This document shows positions 1-10,333 of a stretch of DNA of 64,000 bases, one piece after another. The notes below the pieces were generated by a model, which ran no database searches, was not told where the DNA came from, and worked only from the letters and a program-made list of their open reading frames with translations. The translations under genes and the position numbers were made by a program. Position 1 is the stretch's first letter; each line of letters starts with the position of its first letter. This stretch comes from Bacteroidales bacterium UBA1800. Lineage in GTDB: Bacteria; Bacteroidota; Bacteroidia; Bacteroidales; VadinHA17. Location: contig DCFQ01000050.1 of the NCBI GenBank assembly GCA_002319915.1, forward strand, positions 4,852 through 68,851, read 5' to 3'.

Positions 1-1772
<1,772 letters not shown>

Positions 1773-1792
1773 CCGGACCGGCAATGCCGCAT

Positions 1793-2917
1793 TCAGGCTC
1801 CAATGAGCTTTCTTCTTACCTGAATGGCATTCGAAGGACATACCTCACTGCAGCAGAAGCACCTGATACACTCCCTGTCGGTCAGGGTCACATGATTCTG
1901 CCTCACGGGATCCAATGAAATGGCAGATGTAGGGCATATACTGATGCATTGGCCGCAGCCGGTGCATTTTTCATTCAGGAATACCGGCCTTTTGTCCAGC
2001 TTCCTCAGGAACGGGATGCGGTTCTTTATGAATCCGAGGGAGATATTCGTGTTGCCCCTTACAGGGATCTTTTTAAAATCAGACTTAACAAGTGCCTCAA
2101 GTTCAGGGCCATCATATTCAATTTCATCCGCTGAAGCGAGCCATATGCCTCGTGAAAGGGCAAACCGGCAAACCGGAAGATCTATGTGATCATATCCGAT
2201 AAGCGAACCTGCAATGATATCGAGGGCCAGCGGATTGGATGAGCCGGCAAGGAAGCCGGTACGGACCGGGTCGCCCTGGCCGGGGCCCCTGCCTTCCATT
2301 CCCATAATGCCGTCGAGCAGAAAAAATGAAGGCATCAATGCCTCATTAAGCTCCACCAGGAACCTGCTGAAACTCTCCCTGTCCTGGTGCAGTGCATGCT
2401 GCCTGGCCTTCGAGAAAGCCGGTACAAGCCCGAGAGTGTTCTTGATCGCGCCGGTAAAGTAGACAAGCTCGTGGTTCTTCAGCTTGGGAAGTGAAATGAT
2501 AATGTCGGCACGTTTTACGGCGGAGGCAATCTTTATCCTGCCGTTCCTCAGTGTCAGTTCTGACGGTTTTTTGGTAAAGTCGGTCCATTCCGCACCTGTT
2601 TTCCTGCAAACTTCATAGATCCCCGATTTCACAGGTTTAAAGCCTCTCAGGTGAACAGCAGGGGAGTCACCAACTGCAACCGCCGATGCTCCTTCAGCCT
2701 GCGCGAACCTTATCATTGCTTCCACAACCACGGGATGAGTGCTGATGCACTTCGACGGGGAATCGTCCGACAGGATATTTGGCTTGATGAGGACTCTTTT
2801 GCCGCTCAGGGAAGGACCCCGGCAGGAGCGGTAAATCTCCGCAACACAGCTGTAAACCTCATTAAACCCGTATTCAGCACATTCTCTTACTGCGACCGTT
2901 CTGTCCATAGAAATCAT
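1793..2917 (-). CDS. DUF362 protein with C-terminal 2[4Fe-4S] ferredoxin domain
   Basis: About 374 residues from the preferred start. The main part is a DUF362 domain (LIKPNIL, THPVVVEAMIRFA, GDSPAVH, SLPKLKNHE, then GAIKNTLG). Two ferredoxin clusters follow near the C-terminus, CTGCGQCISICP and CIRCFCCSEVCP, which should bind two [4Fe-4S] centres. No export signal is convincing, so it is probably cytoplasmic. Start choice: the frame is open to 3010, but a GGAAGGTGAT ribosome site lies just upstream of the ATG at 2917. Family members are usually called iron-sulfur or ferredoxin-like proteins of unknown function, so an electron-transfer role is inference. A second, Tat-exported DUF362 gene lies at 49779. 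Confidence 0.85.
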   Translation of the reverse strand: MISMDRTVAVRECAEYGFNEVYSCVAEIYRSCRGPSLSGKRVLIKPNILSDDSPSKCISTHPVVVEAMIRFAQAEGASAVAVGDSPAVHLRGFKPVKSGIYEVCRKTGAEWTDFTKKPSELTLRNGRIKIASAVKRADIIISLPKLKNHELVYFTGAIKNTLGLVPAFSKARQHALHQDRESFSRFLVELNEALMPSFFLLDGIMGMEGRGPGQGDPVRTGFLAGSSNPLALDIIAGSLIGYDHIDLPVCRFALSRGIWLASADEIEYDGPELEALVKSDFKKIPVRGNTNISLGFIKNRIPFLRKLDKRPVFLNEKCTGCGQCISICPTSAISLDPVRQNHVTLTDRECIRCFCCSEVCPSNAIQVRRKLIGA

Positions 2918-3024
2918 CAATGTTTTTATCACCTTCCATTCTGATCGTTGAAAAATGCAAGGCCTTGTTCTTATGTATATGCTGGGCTGCTTTGCAGAAA
3001 CCGGCTGCAAATATATCGATTACC

Positions 3025-3044
3025 GGGGAGAAATTACGCTCCCC
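3025..3044 (-). terminator. Hairpin directly after dacB stop
   Basis: GGGGAG and CTCCCC arms flank an 8-base loop, immediately beyond the dacB stop codon. A T-run is weak on this strand, so it is only a possible intrinsic terminator or 3' stabilising hairpin for the rlmN-dacB transcript. Confidence 0.35.
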
Positions 3045-4484
3045 TCAGTTTTGAATTGCGGTTTCCCTCAGGATATCTTCAATTGCCGTGACGACATTCT
3101 GGGCGTCGCCATTATAATTATTCACTATGATGCTGAACACCAGTTCATCACCTGACTTTGCCACCAGGTATCCGGCATAGCTTCTCACCCTGGTCATAGA
3201 ACCACTTTTTGCCCTCAGGTGTGAGCCGAACACCGGGTCCCTGAACCTGTTTCTCAAGGTTCCTTCCTTTCCCGGTTCCGGCAGGGATGAGTAGAATTCC
3301 CTGAAATACTTCCCTTTCTTTTTCATGTAAAGAAGAAGAAGCGACAGGTCCCTTGAATCGAGCCCGTCGGCAGGGGAGAGCCCGCTTCCGTCGCTCATCA
3401 TGTAGCCTCCGGGTTTCAGCCCGACAGAATCCTCGAGGAATGCCTCGATCACCCTTATCCCCGAAGCAGTCGAGCCATTCTTTCCGTATACCCGCCCAAG
3501 TTCCTTAACCAGGTGTTCGGCATAGAGATTCACGCTTTTCTGGTTCAATATCCTGATAATTTCAGATAGCGGGGGAGAATCTGTTATTGCAATAACAACA
3601 GGAGCGGAATGCAGGGTATCGTTCTCGAGCCTGAGTGTCGTCGGATTGCCGTCCACGCTTATCCCTGAGGCTTTGAGCCGAGACGACAGTATCTTCGCAA
3701 GCACAAGCGGCGGGTCGCTTATTGAAGCCTTCAGGATGTAATCGCTCCGGCCGGCAGGTACTGAACCACTCATCCATCCATAGCTGCCGTAGGGCGGAAG
3801 GAATACAAATCCGCTGTCGGATATGCCGGCGCTAATAAGCCTGTTCTCGAGATCCGGTGCAGGCTCGTCCGGAGTAATCCCGGTAATCACCGGCCTGGTG
3901 CCCGATAAAGTGTTGAGGCGGATCCCGAACGTATTGTCAAAGACGGATATACCGTAAACGCCTGCGCCGTAGTAGTTCCCGATATCCTCCCAAAGCCACT
4001 TCGGGGGAACCGGATCGCTGTCAAAGTAGGAATCATCAGCGATAATCCTTCCGGAAATTTTCCTGATGCCTGATTTTCCTGCGGCTTCAACCCAGGAACC
4101 GGCAAAGTCGCCATAGTTTCCGGTGAAATTATCTGAGCCGAGGGCAGGATCGCCTCCTCCCCTTATGATTATATCCCCGTCAAGTATTCCGCTGTCTTTG
4201 TCCAGCTTGCCCGTGTAGCCGATAGTTGTTCTGAACCTGTGATCGGGCCCGAGCATCTCCAGCGCGGCTGCAGTGGTCAACAGTTTCATCACCGAAGCGG
4301 GTACGAGGCTTTTTTCGGAATTGTAGTCGGAAATGATTTCTCCCGTTGATGCGCTGATAATGCTTATCGAAACAGAAGCATGAACCATCTGTGAATCGAC
4401 GAGAAGCCTGCTGACTGCCCTGTACTGAGCAGAAGCGAGCCCGGAACAGGCAAGGAGAACAAAGAGGACGGCCCTGATTTTCAT
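3045..4484 (-). CDS. dacB: D-alanyl-D-alanine carboxypeptidase/endopeptidase, PBP4 (DacB) family
   Basis: Periplasmic low-molecular-weight penicillin-binding protein that trims or cleaves peptidoglycan peptides (peptidase S13). It has a clear Sec signal peptide at residues 1-19 (cut after LASA). The SxxK motif is SVMK with nucleophile Ser64 and Lys67, the SxN motif is SVN in NQKSVNLYAEH, and the KTG-type triad is KSG in RAKSGSMTRVRSY. Its 479 residues are normal for the family. The start overlaps the rlmN stop by four bases (ATGA), so the two are probably translationally coupled. Confidence 0.94.
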   Translation of the reverse strand: MKIRAVLFVLLACSGLASAQYRAVSRLLVDSQMVHASVSISIISASTGEIISDYNSEKSLVPASVMKLLTTAAALEMLGPDHRFRTTIGYTGKLDKDSGILDGDIIIRGGGDPALGSDNFTGNYGDFAGSWVEAAGKSGIRKISGRIIADDSYFDSDPVPPKWLWEDIGNYYGAGVYGISVFDNTFGIRLNTLSGTRPVITGITPDEPAPDLENRLISAGISDSGFVFLPPYGSYGWMSGSVPAGRSDYILKASISDPPLVLAKILSSRLKASGISVDGNPTTLRLENDTLHSAPVVIAITDSPPLSEIIRILNQKSVNLYAEHLVKELGRVYGKNGSTASGIRVIEAFLEDSVGLKPGGYMMSDGSGLSPADGLDSRDLSLLLLYMKKKGKYFREFYSSLPEPGKEGTLRNRFRDPVFGSHLRAKSGSMTRVRSYAGYLVAKSGDELVFSIIVNNYNGDAQNVVTAIEDILRETAIQN

Positions 4485-5515
4485 TCCTGCCTTTGCTTAT
4501 TCTGCTGCATGGTTGACAGGAGGCCGCAGGCAGCACGGATATCCGTTCCCCTGCTGGCCCTGATGGTTGCCGTGATGCCTTTTTCATTCAGCGCCTCCCT
4601 GAATTTTATTACATCCTGCATTTCGGGGCTAGAAAGGGTGACCCCCGGAACCGGATGAAACCTGATCAGGTTTATCCTGCACCTGATGCCGTTCAATATC
4701 CTGGCAAGCTCCTTAACGTGGGCAGGGGAGTCGTTGAGGCCGCTGAAAAGTATATATTCGAATGATACCCGCCTCTGCCTGTTGAAATCGAAGTTACGGA
4801 TGACATCGAGCACCTCCGCAACACTGTTGGTGCGCTGTATCGGCATGAGCATCCTTCTCTCCTCATCAAACGGTGAATGCAGGCTTACTGCAAGATGGCA
4901 CCTGCTTCTTTCCAGGAAGCTGCTGATGCTTTTCAGCATCCCGACAGTGCTCACTGTGATCCTGGTCGGACTCCATCCGTAACCCCATTCGGAAGTAAGT
5001 ATCTCAAGGCTTTTAAGTACCTCTTCGGTATTGTCGAGAGGTTCTCCCATTCCCATGTAAACGATGTTTGTAAGCTTCCGGAATTCAGGAATGCTCCTGA
5101 ACTGGTTGAGGATCTCGTTCGCTGAAAGGTTCCCCTGGAAACCCTGCCTGCCGGTCATGCAAAAAATGCAACCCATCTTGCATCCCGACTGGGATGAGAC
5201 ACACAAGGTAGCCCTGTCATCTTCCGGGATGTATGCCGCTTCTATGTATTTGTCCACAATTACCCTGAAAAGATATTTCTTTGTGCCGTCAGAGCTTTCA
5301 AAAGAGCTGACAGGCGCGGAAAGACCAAGGCAATATTGTTCTTCCATAGCCTCCCTGGCCATCCTGGAAAGGTTGCTCATTTCACCGATTGAGCTTATTT
5401 CCTTTTTATATAGCCAGTCGGTGATCTGCCGGGCTGCAAAACCCGGCATCTTCATCCGCTTCGTGACTGCTACCAGCTCGTTAAGTGTTTTGCCGTAAAG
5501 TTTTTCCTTTTCCAT
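4481..5515 (-). CDS. rlmN: 23S rRNA (A2503-C2)/tRNA methyltransferase RlmN
   Basis: Radical-SAM enzyme that methylates C2 of A2503 in 23S rRNA and of A37 in some tRNAs, improving decoding. The radical-SAM cluster is C112-x3-C116-x2-C119 (GCKMGCIFCMTG). The GMGEPLDN segment contacts SAM, and the C-terminal DIRAACG carries the conserved resolving cysteine. At 344 residues it is the usual length. The Cfr resistance enzyme is a relative, but the RlmN-like motifs and housekeeping context favour RlmN. First gene of a two-gene unit with dacB. Confidence 0.95.
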   Translation of the reverse strand: MEKEKLYGKTLNELVAVTKRMKMPGFAARQITDWLYKKEISSIGEMSNLSRMAREAMEEQYCLGLSAPVSSFESSDGTKKYLFRVIVDKYIEAAYIPEDDRATLCVSSQSGCKMGCIFCMTGRQGFQGNLSANEILNQFRSIPEFRKLTNIVYMGMGEPLDNTEEVLKSLEILTSEWGYGWSPTRITVSTVGMLKSISSFLERSRCHLAVSLHSPFDEERRMLMPIQRTNSVAEVLDVIRNFDFNRQRRVSFEYILFSGLNDSPAHVKELARILNGIRCRINLIRFHPVPGVTLSSPEMQDVIKFREALNEKGITATIRASRGTDIRAACGLLSTMQQNKQRQE

Positions 5516-5593
5516 CTGAAAATCAATACATCATCAGAACCACAATTCCATTCCCATCTGCCCGGATCATCGTAAAGTCTTATTATTCTTAAT

Positions 5594-5612
5594 CGCCGTA
5601 TCAGATACGGCG
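5594..5612. repeat. 19-base perfect palindrome, REP-like
   Basis: CGCCGTATC and GATACGGCG are exact inverted arms around one central A, in the 196-base gap between rlmN and dapF. The following GGACAGGCA resembles the edge of repetitive extragenic palindromes that I associate with Bacteroidota genomes. Only one copy is in the window, so the repeat nature is inference; a regulatory operator is the alternative. Confidence 0.4.
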
Positions 5613-5711
5613 GACAGGCAATAACAACCCTTCCGGAAATCCGGTGGCAAAGTTACTCAGAATTTGACAAATTGTATTTGTGCATTGCAGGTCCGTTTAA
5701 GGACCATGTTT

Positions 5712-6488
5712 CTAAATGGCTATTTCACCATAGTAAACGAATGTTGCGGGCCCGGTGAGCCATATGTTCCCGGCTTCCATTCCGGAAATTTCAAATTTCA
5801 CATTGAGATCACCACCTTTGGTCCTGACGTTTACAGGGCTTTTGTCAAAATGTCCGGCCATCACTGCAGCAATGGCAGAGGCTGTCACGCCTGTTCCGCA
5901 GGAGAGCGTCTCATCTTCCACACCTCTTTCAAAAGTCCTGACATATATTCCATCACCGCTCAGCTCCACGAAATCCACATTTGTACCCCCGGGTGCAAAT
6001 TCCCCGGACCATCTTATCTTTTTTCCTCTGCTGAATACGTCGATATTGTCTATATCATGGGAGAAAACCACGTAATGAGGCGATCCGGTATTGAGGAACA
6101 GGCTGCCATTTATCATCCGCACTCCTGACACATTATTCATCTGCAGGGTGACATACGCTTCATCCGCGATTGCGCGATGGATGCCGTCGATCGCACGGAA
6201 TTCCATTTCTTTCGCGGCAATCCCTGAAGAATGGGCAAACCGTGCCGTGCATCTTCCGCCATTCCCGCACATGGTGCTTTCGAATCCGTCTGAATTGAAA
6301 TATGACATCCTGAAATCGAATTCATTGTCGACTGAGACCAGGATCAACCCGTCCGCACCGATGCCGAACCGCCTGTCGCAGAGGCGCCTTACAGTGCCTG
6401 TGTCCGCAGGGTCGAAAAGGCTGGCCCTGTTGTCGATGATTATGAAGTCGTTCCCTGTGCCCTGGTATTTGTTAAAAGGTATTACCAT
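5712..6488 (-). CDS. dapF: Diaminopimelate epimerase
   Basis: Converts LL- to meso-diaminopimelate for lysine and peptidoglycan synthesis, using two cysteines without a cofactor. The two active-site segments are intact: C74 in MCGNGGRC and C197 in SCGTGVTA. The N-terminal motif NKYQGTGNDFIIID is typical. At 258 residues it is slightly shorter than many homologues (about 270), with nothing missing. It is transcribed divergently from the HtrA-type protease gene across a 174-base gap holding a short TTTGTT-A-AACAAA palindrome at 6551-6563. Confidence 0.95.
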   Translation of the reverse strand: MVIPFNKYQGTGNDFIIIDNRASLFDPADTGTVRRLCDRRFGIGADGLILVSVDNEFDFRMSYFNSDGFESTMCGNGGRCTARFAHSSGIAAKEMEFRAIDGIHRAIADEAYVTLQMNNVSGVRMINGSLFLNTGSPHYVVFSHDIDNIDVFSRGKKIRWSGEFAPGGTNVDFVELSGDGIYVRTFERGVEDETLSCGTGVTASAIAAVMAGHFDKSPVNVRTKGGDLNVKFEISGMEAGNIWLTGPATFVYYGEIAI

Positions 6489-6662
6489 CCGTGTTAAAGT
6501 GTTGTTAAATATTTGTCTATTAGATCATGGCGAATATAATTTGCATGAACTTTGTTAAACAAATGAAACTGTAAGAGGTTATAAAGATATGAATCTTTTA
6601 ACAGGAGTCATACCGATGTATAACCGGGAAAAACATAACTTTAATTCAAATAAGACAGAACA

Positions 6663-8123
6663 ATGAAAGCAAAGTATTTTTTTGGGGCAATCCTGATGGC
6701 TTTTCTGGGGGCGGTAATTGCACTTTTCGCATATTCGATGATTCAAGGGAAACGTTCACCGGCCACGACTAACGGGAGTTCAAATGCCGAGCTGAAGAGG
6801 ACCGAAGCATTGCTTACCTCCCTTTCCGATCAACAGGCCCAGCCGGTTGACCTGACCTTCGCCGCTGAAGTCACGGTGCCCACGGTGGTTCATGTGCACA
6901 CGGTATCCACAGTCGAGAACGAGGGTGACAATCCGATCATGCAATGGTTTTACGGCAATCAATACAATAAACCACAGAAGGTCAGCGGATGGGGTTCAGG
7001 AGTCATTATCTCCTCTGACGGATATATCATTACCAATAACCATGTAATAGAGGATGCCGATAATATCGAGGTAACCCTGAACGACAACAGGAAATTCAAG
7101 GCGGAAGTTATCGGAAGGGATCCGAGTACGGATATTGCTGTACTTAAGATCAAGGCAGATAACCTTCCCTTTATCAAGTACGGGGATTCCGACAGGCTGA
7201 AGCTCGGTGAATGGGTGCTGGCCGTTGGAAATCCTTTTAACCTTACCTCCACGGTCACAGCCGGGATTGTGAGTGCCAAGGGAAGGAACCTGCAGCTTAT
7301 CAACAGCGATTATTCGATAGAGGCATATATACAGACGGATGCCGCCCTCAATATGGGTAACAGCGGAGGGGCCCTGGTAAATACCAAGGGTGAGCTTGTC
7401 GGTATCACTTCTGCAATAATCTCTCCTAGCGGCGCTTATGCAGGAAATTCATTTGCCATTCCGATCAACATTGTGCGGAAGGTGGTCGATGACCTCAGGA
7501 AATACGGGGAAGTGCAGAGAGCCATAATTGGAGTGAGGATCTCGGAAGTTACCCAGGATGATGCTGATAAGCTGAAGCTTCCTGAAGTGAGCGGGGCAAA
7601 GATTGCAGATGTTACGAAAAACGGGGCTGCCGAGTCGGCCGGGCTGAAAGCCAATGATGTCATCGTGAAGCTCGATGGGGTATCCGTGGGTACACCGGCA
7701 GAGCTCCAGGAGCAGGTCGGGAAACATCGCCCCGGCGACAGGGTCAACATTACCTATTTGCGAAACGGCAAGGAGTTCACGGTTCCGCTTGTTCTCAAGA
7801 ACCTTGCGGGCAATACAAGCATCGTAAAGCCGGGAAGTGATGAGGAAATGATGGGCGTGGTCTACGGAGCAAGGTTTGAAGCCCTTTCATCATCTGATAA
7901 GAGCAAGTATAATATTGACTATGGGGTTAAAGTCTCAGAGGTCAACAGCGGCAAGTTCAGGGACATAGGCCTGAAGAAAGGCTACATAATACTGAATGTA
8001 AATGGTCATAAGGTGAAGAGCGCCGCGGATGTTCGCGAGGCTGCTTCCAATGATGGAGGTCTTCAGTCGATTGAGGGCATCCAACCCGATGGCACCTTCT
8101 TCAGCTATACCTACAGGAGCTGA
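6663..8123 (+). CDS. degP: HtrA/Deg-family periplasmic serine protease
   Basis: Envelope quality-control protease and chaperone. Residues about 6-27 form a signal peptide or anchor. The trypsin-like domain covers about 70-290, with catalytic triad His127 (ITNNHVI), Asp157 (STDIAVL) and Ser234 (GNSGGALVN). Two PDZ domains follow, about 295-385 and 400-480. The length, 486 residues, fits Do-type proteases with two PDZ modules. It seems monocistronic: a strong hairpin terminator follows and rpoD has its own promoter. Whether DegP, DegQ or DegS is the right name cannot be decided here; the symbol is the generic one. Confidence 0.92.
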   Translation: MKAKYFFGAILMAFLGAVIALFAYSMIQGKRSPATTNGSSNAELKRTEALLTSLSDQQAQPVDLTFAAEVTVPTVVHVHTVSTVENEGDNPIMQWFYGNQYNKPQKVSGWGSGVIISSDGYIITNNHVIEDADNIEVTLNDNRKFKAEVIGRDPSTDIAVLKIKADNLPFIKYGDSDRLKLGEWVLAVGNPFNLTSTVTAGIVSAKGRNLQLINSDYSIEAYIQTDAALNMGNSGGALVNTKGELVGITSAIISPSGAYAGNSFAIPINIVRKVVDDLRKYGEVQRAIIGVRISEVTQDDADKLKLPEVSGAKIADVTKNGAAESAGLKANDVIVKLDGVSVGTPAELQEQVGKHRPGDRVNITYLRNGKEFTVPLVLKNLAGNTSIVKPGSDEEMMGVVYGARFEALSSSDKSKYNIDYGVKVSEVNSGKFRDIGLKKGYIILNVNGHKVKSAADVREAASNDGGLQSIEGIQPDGTFFSYTYRS

Positions 8124-8146
8124 CAGGAACTACATATATGAGTGTA

Positions 8147-8182
8147 AAACAGGGGGTTATGAGTATATGATCCCCTGTTTGT
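8147..8182 (+). terminator. Intrinsic terminator after the HtrA-type gene
   Basis: A perfect 9-bp stem AAACAGGGG / CCCCTGTTT with a 16-base loop, 23 bases after the stop codon. The 3' arm ends in TTT then GTAAC, so the T-tract is short. Confidence 0.65.
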
Positions 8183-8198
8183 AACATTATCAAATATA

Positions 8199-8230
8199 TT
8201 TTGTTATTACTTCGTAAAGAATTATCTTTG
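8199..8230 (+). promoter_or_regulatory. rpoD promoter, Bacteroidota type
   Basis: A TTTTG -33 element at 8199-8203 and TATCTTTG -7 element at 8223-8230 are separated by 19 bases. This matches the TTTG / TAnnTTTG consensus of the Bacteroidota primary sigma factor exactly. Transcription should begin near 8236, about 17 bases before the ATG. The sigma gene therefore appears to be read by its own product. Confidence 0.8.
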
Positions 8231-8252
8231 CGGAAATTTTTTCGGAGGCACA

Positions 8253-9113
8253 ATGAGACAGCTAAAGATTACCAAATCGATAACTAACAGAGAGAGTGCT
8301 TCGCTCGACAAATATCTTCAGGAAATAGGCAAGGAAGAATTGATTACGGTAGAGGAAGAGGTCGAACTGGCACAGAGAATCAAAAAGGGAGACAGGGCTG
8401 CTCTTGAAAAACTCACAAAAGCAAATCTTCGTTTTGTCGTGTCTGTTGCAAAGCAGTACCAGAACCAGGGTTTAAGTCTTCCGGATCTGATCAATGAAGG
8501 CAACCTTGGACTTATAAAGGCTGCTGAGAAATTCGACGAGACAAGGGGCTTTAAATTCATTTCATATGCAGTGTGGTGGATCCGCCAGTCAATTCTCCAG
8601 GCTCTTGCGGAGCAGTCGAGGATTGTACGGTTGCCTCTTAACCAGGTGGGATCGCTGAACAAGATCAACAAGGCATTTTCCAGGTTTGAGCAGGAAAATG
8701 AACGTACGCCTTCGCCTGAGGAGCTGGCAGATGTGCTCGAGCTGCCGAAGGAGAAGGTTACAGATACTCTTAAGGTCTCCGGACGTCATGTTTCGGTCGA
8801 CGCTCCTTTCATTGAAGGTGAAGACAACAGCCTGCTTGACGTACTTACAAACACCGATTCCCCGGTGGCCGATAAGCTCCTGATGGATGAATCACTTTCA
8901 AGGGAGATTTACAGGGCTCTGGCAACCCTGACTGAACGCGAACGGGATATCATAAGATATTTCTTTGGCATCGGATGTCAGGAGATGACACTTGAAGAGA
9001 TCGGTGAGAAGTTTGGCCTTACAAGGGAGCGGGTGCGCCAGATTAAGGAAAAGGCTATCCGCAGGCTAAGGCACACGTCCAGAAGCAGGTTGCTGAAGGG
9101 GTATTTGGGTTAA
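8253..9113 (+). CDS. rpoD: Primary RNA polymerase sigma factor (RpoD/SigA)
   Basis: Directs RNA polymerase to housekeeping promoters. At 286 residues it lacks region 1.1 and the long non-conserved insertion, as usual for Bacteroidota SigA. Region 1.2 begins at about residue 15 ([10 protein letters not shown]). Region 2 contains [33 protein letters not shown] and [15 protein letters not shown]. Region 3 follows, then region 4 with the helix-turn-helix [26 protein letters not shown] ribosome site lies just ahead of the ATG. It is flanked by its own promoter and terminator. Confidence 0.97.
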   Translation: MRQLKITKSITNRESASLDKYLQEIGKEELITVEEEVELAQRIKKGDRAALEKLTKANLRFVVSVAKQYQNQGLSLPDLINEGNLGLIKAAEKFDETRGFKFISYAVWWIRQSILQALAEQSRIVRLPLNQVGSLNKINKAFSRFEQENERTPSPEELADVLELPKEKVTDTLKVSGRHVSVDAPFIEGEDNSLLDVLTNTDSPVADKLLMDESLSREIYRALATLTERERDIIRYFFGIGCQEMTLEEIGEKFGLTRERVRQIKEKAIRRLRHTSRSRLLKGYLG

Positions 9114-9147
9114 TAGTTCTGAAAGTTCAATTGTTGTAAATAAAATT

Positions 9148-9182
9148 CCGGCGCGGCCATTGGCTGCGCCGGTTCTTTTTTT
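9148..9182 (+). terminator. Intrinsic terminator of rpoD
   Basis: GC-rich stem CCGGCGC / GCGCCGG with a further inner GCCA / TGGC pairing, followed by TTCTTTTTTT. This is a textbook rho-independent terminator 34 bases after the stop. Confidence 0.9.
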
Positions 9183-9198
9183 CCGATGGGAAGAAATG

Positions 9199-9229
9199 AA
9201 AAACGAGCCCCGGGGAGAGACTCGTTTTT
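9199..9229. terminator. Bidirectional terminator hairpin
   Basis: AAAACGAG / CTCGTTTT arms with a GC-rich loop. It ends in T-runs on both strands, so it could stop read-through from rpoD and also end the minus-strand transcript coming from the LytTR gene. Confidence 0.65.
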
Positions 9230-9230
9230 G

Positions 9231-9430
9231 GAATGCCCGTCTGCGTGGAAGCGACGGGCTGGGGAAACAATTAAATGACTTATTAAATTTCTGCTGAGTC
9301 ATTGTACTTCTGATCCGAAAAGTACTACCATGAAGCCTCAATTCCAAGGATTCGGCCGTTCAGCTAACCGTTGCCCCTTTACGGCCAACAGGATCGGCTG
9401 TACAGCCTATAAACGGGTATAGCAAATAGT
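9231..9430. other. Gene-free stretch with serial hairpins; possible structured RNA or long 3' UTR
   Basis: No credible ORF lies between the terminators and the LytTR stop at 9454. The stretch holds successive perfect short inverted repeats: GCCCGTC/GACGGGC, AATGACT/AGTCATT, GTACTT/AAGTAC, GGCCGT/ACGGCC and the self-complementary GGCTGTACAGCC. On the minus strand it would be the 3' UTR of the LytTR gene, ending at the bidirectional terminator. I do not recognise a known RNA family (tmRNA, 6S or riboswitch), and I see no strong internal promoter. Confidence 0.25.
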
Positions 9431-9453
9431 TGGAAAATTGCCCGGCGGAAACC

Positions 9454-10212
9454 TTATTTCCTTGCAAAGCGGTTCACGAATTCGCCCTTGTACGAATCGC
9501 TGAGATGAGCCGTCAATCCCTCCGAAAGTTCAATCTCTCCCTGGCGGTTGTATGCCGTCACATGATCAAGATTTATTATGTAGGAATGGTGGATCCTTAT
9601 GAAATTATGGTCCGAAAGAAGATCGAGAAAGTGCTTCAGGTTTTTGGAGCTGATGATTTTCCTGCTTCCTGTAAGGAAAAAATTTGTACAGTAACCATCA
9701 GCCTGGCACAGAATGATCTCAGGGATCTTCAGGACCACAAACCCCTTGATATTCGGTATGACAAGCGTGGGGTTCTTTGCCGGCCCGCCTTTGAGGTTTG
9801 AAACGAGTGCCTTCAGGTTTTCGGGTTCGCTTCTCTCTCTTCCGGAATCCATGATCTTGGCAACAGCTTCACGGAGCTCATCGATCTTGACCGGCTTAAG
9901 AAGGTAATCCACTGCGCTGAAGCGGAACGCCTTTACTGCATATTCCGAGTATGCGGTCACAAAGATTATCTTGAAGTCGATCCTGTCAAACATCGAAAGC
10001 AGGTCGAACCCTTTGCCGTCTCCCATTTCTATATCCAGAAATATCAGGTCGGGGGAGAGCCTTTTTATTAAACGGAAAGCCGATTTGATGGACGGCTCCG
10101 TACCTGCAATCTCCACCTCGGGACAGTACTCCTCCAGGTAGTTGCACAGAACATCCCTCGACAGCTTTTCATCATCGATTATAATGGCCCGGAGTTTTCG
10201 GCGGGAGTCCAT
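9454..10212 (-). CDS. LytTR-family response regulator
   Basis: A 252-residue cytoplasmic DNA-binding regulator. The receiver domain (about 8-125) has the acidic pair in IIIDDE and phospho-acceptor Asp60 in DLIFLDIEM, then TAYSEYAVKAF and the lysine in LLKPVK. The C-terminal LytTR domain (about 150-250) contains ILCQADGYCTNFF and FIRIHHSYIINLDHV. It lies 121 bases downstream of the propeller sensor kinase on the same strand, so the two form a cognate pair. It is clearly paralogous to the regulator at 20867. Target genes cannot be told from the sequence. Confidence 0.93.
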   Translation of the reverse strand: MDSRRKLRAIIIDDEKLSRDVLCNYLEEYCPEVEIAGTEPSIKSAFRLIKRLSPDLIFLDIEMGDGKGFDLLSMFDRIDFKIIFVTAYSEYAVKAFRFSAVDYLLKPVKIDELREAVAKIMDSGRERSEPENLKALVSNLKGGPAKNPTLVIPNIKGFVVLKIPEIILCQADGYCTNFFLTGSRKIISSKNLKHFLDLLSDHNFIRIHHSYIINLDHVTAYNRQGEIELSEGLTAHLSDSYKGEFVNRFARK

Positions 10213-10333
10213 GGTTTTAAAAGATCAGGTAGCCTAGAAGTCAGATATTTAATAAAAATAGCTAAATATCTTTCAGTTTCAAAATTTCAGAACCTAAAAA
10301 TCTTATTGCTTTATTGAGAAGCGGGTCCCGGGA

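Noticed and set aside
9066..9347. 93-residue minus-strand frame between rpoD and the LytTR gene
   Set aside because: It runs through two terminator hairpins and into rpoD; its composition is not protein-like.
9231..9430. tmRNA, 6S RNA or riboswitch
   Set aside because: No tRNA-like ends, tag frame or known riboswitch core could be found, so only a generic structured region is reported.
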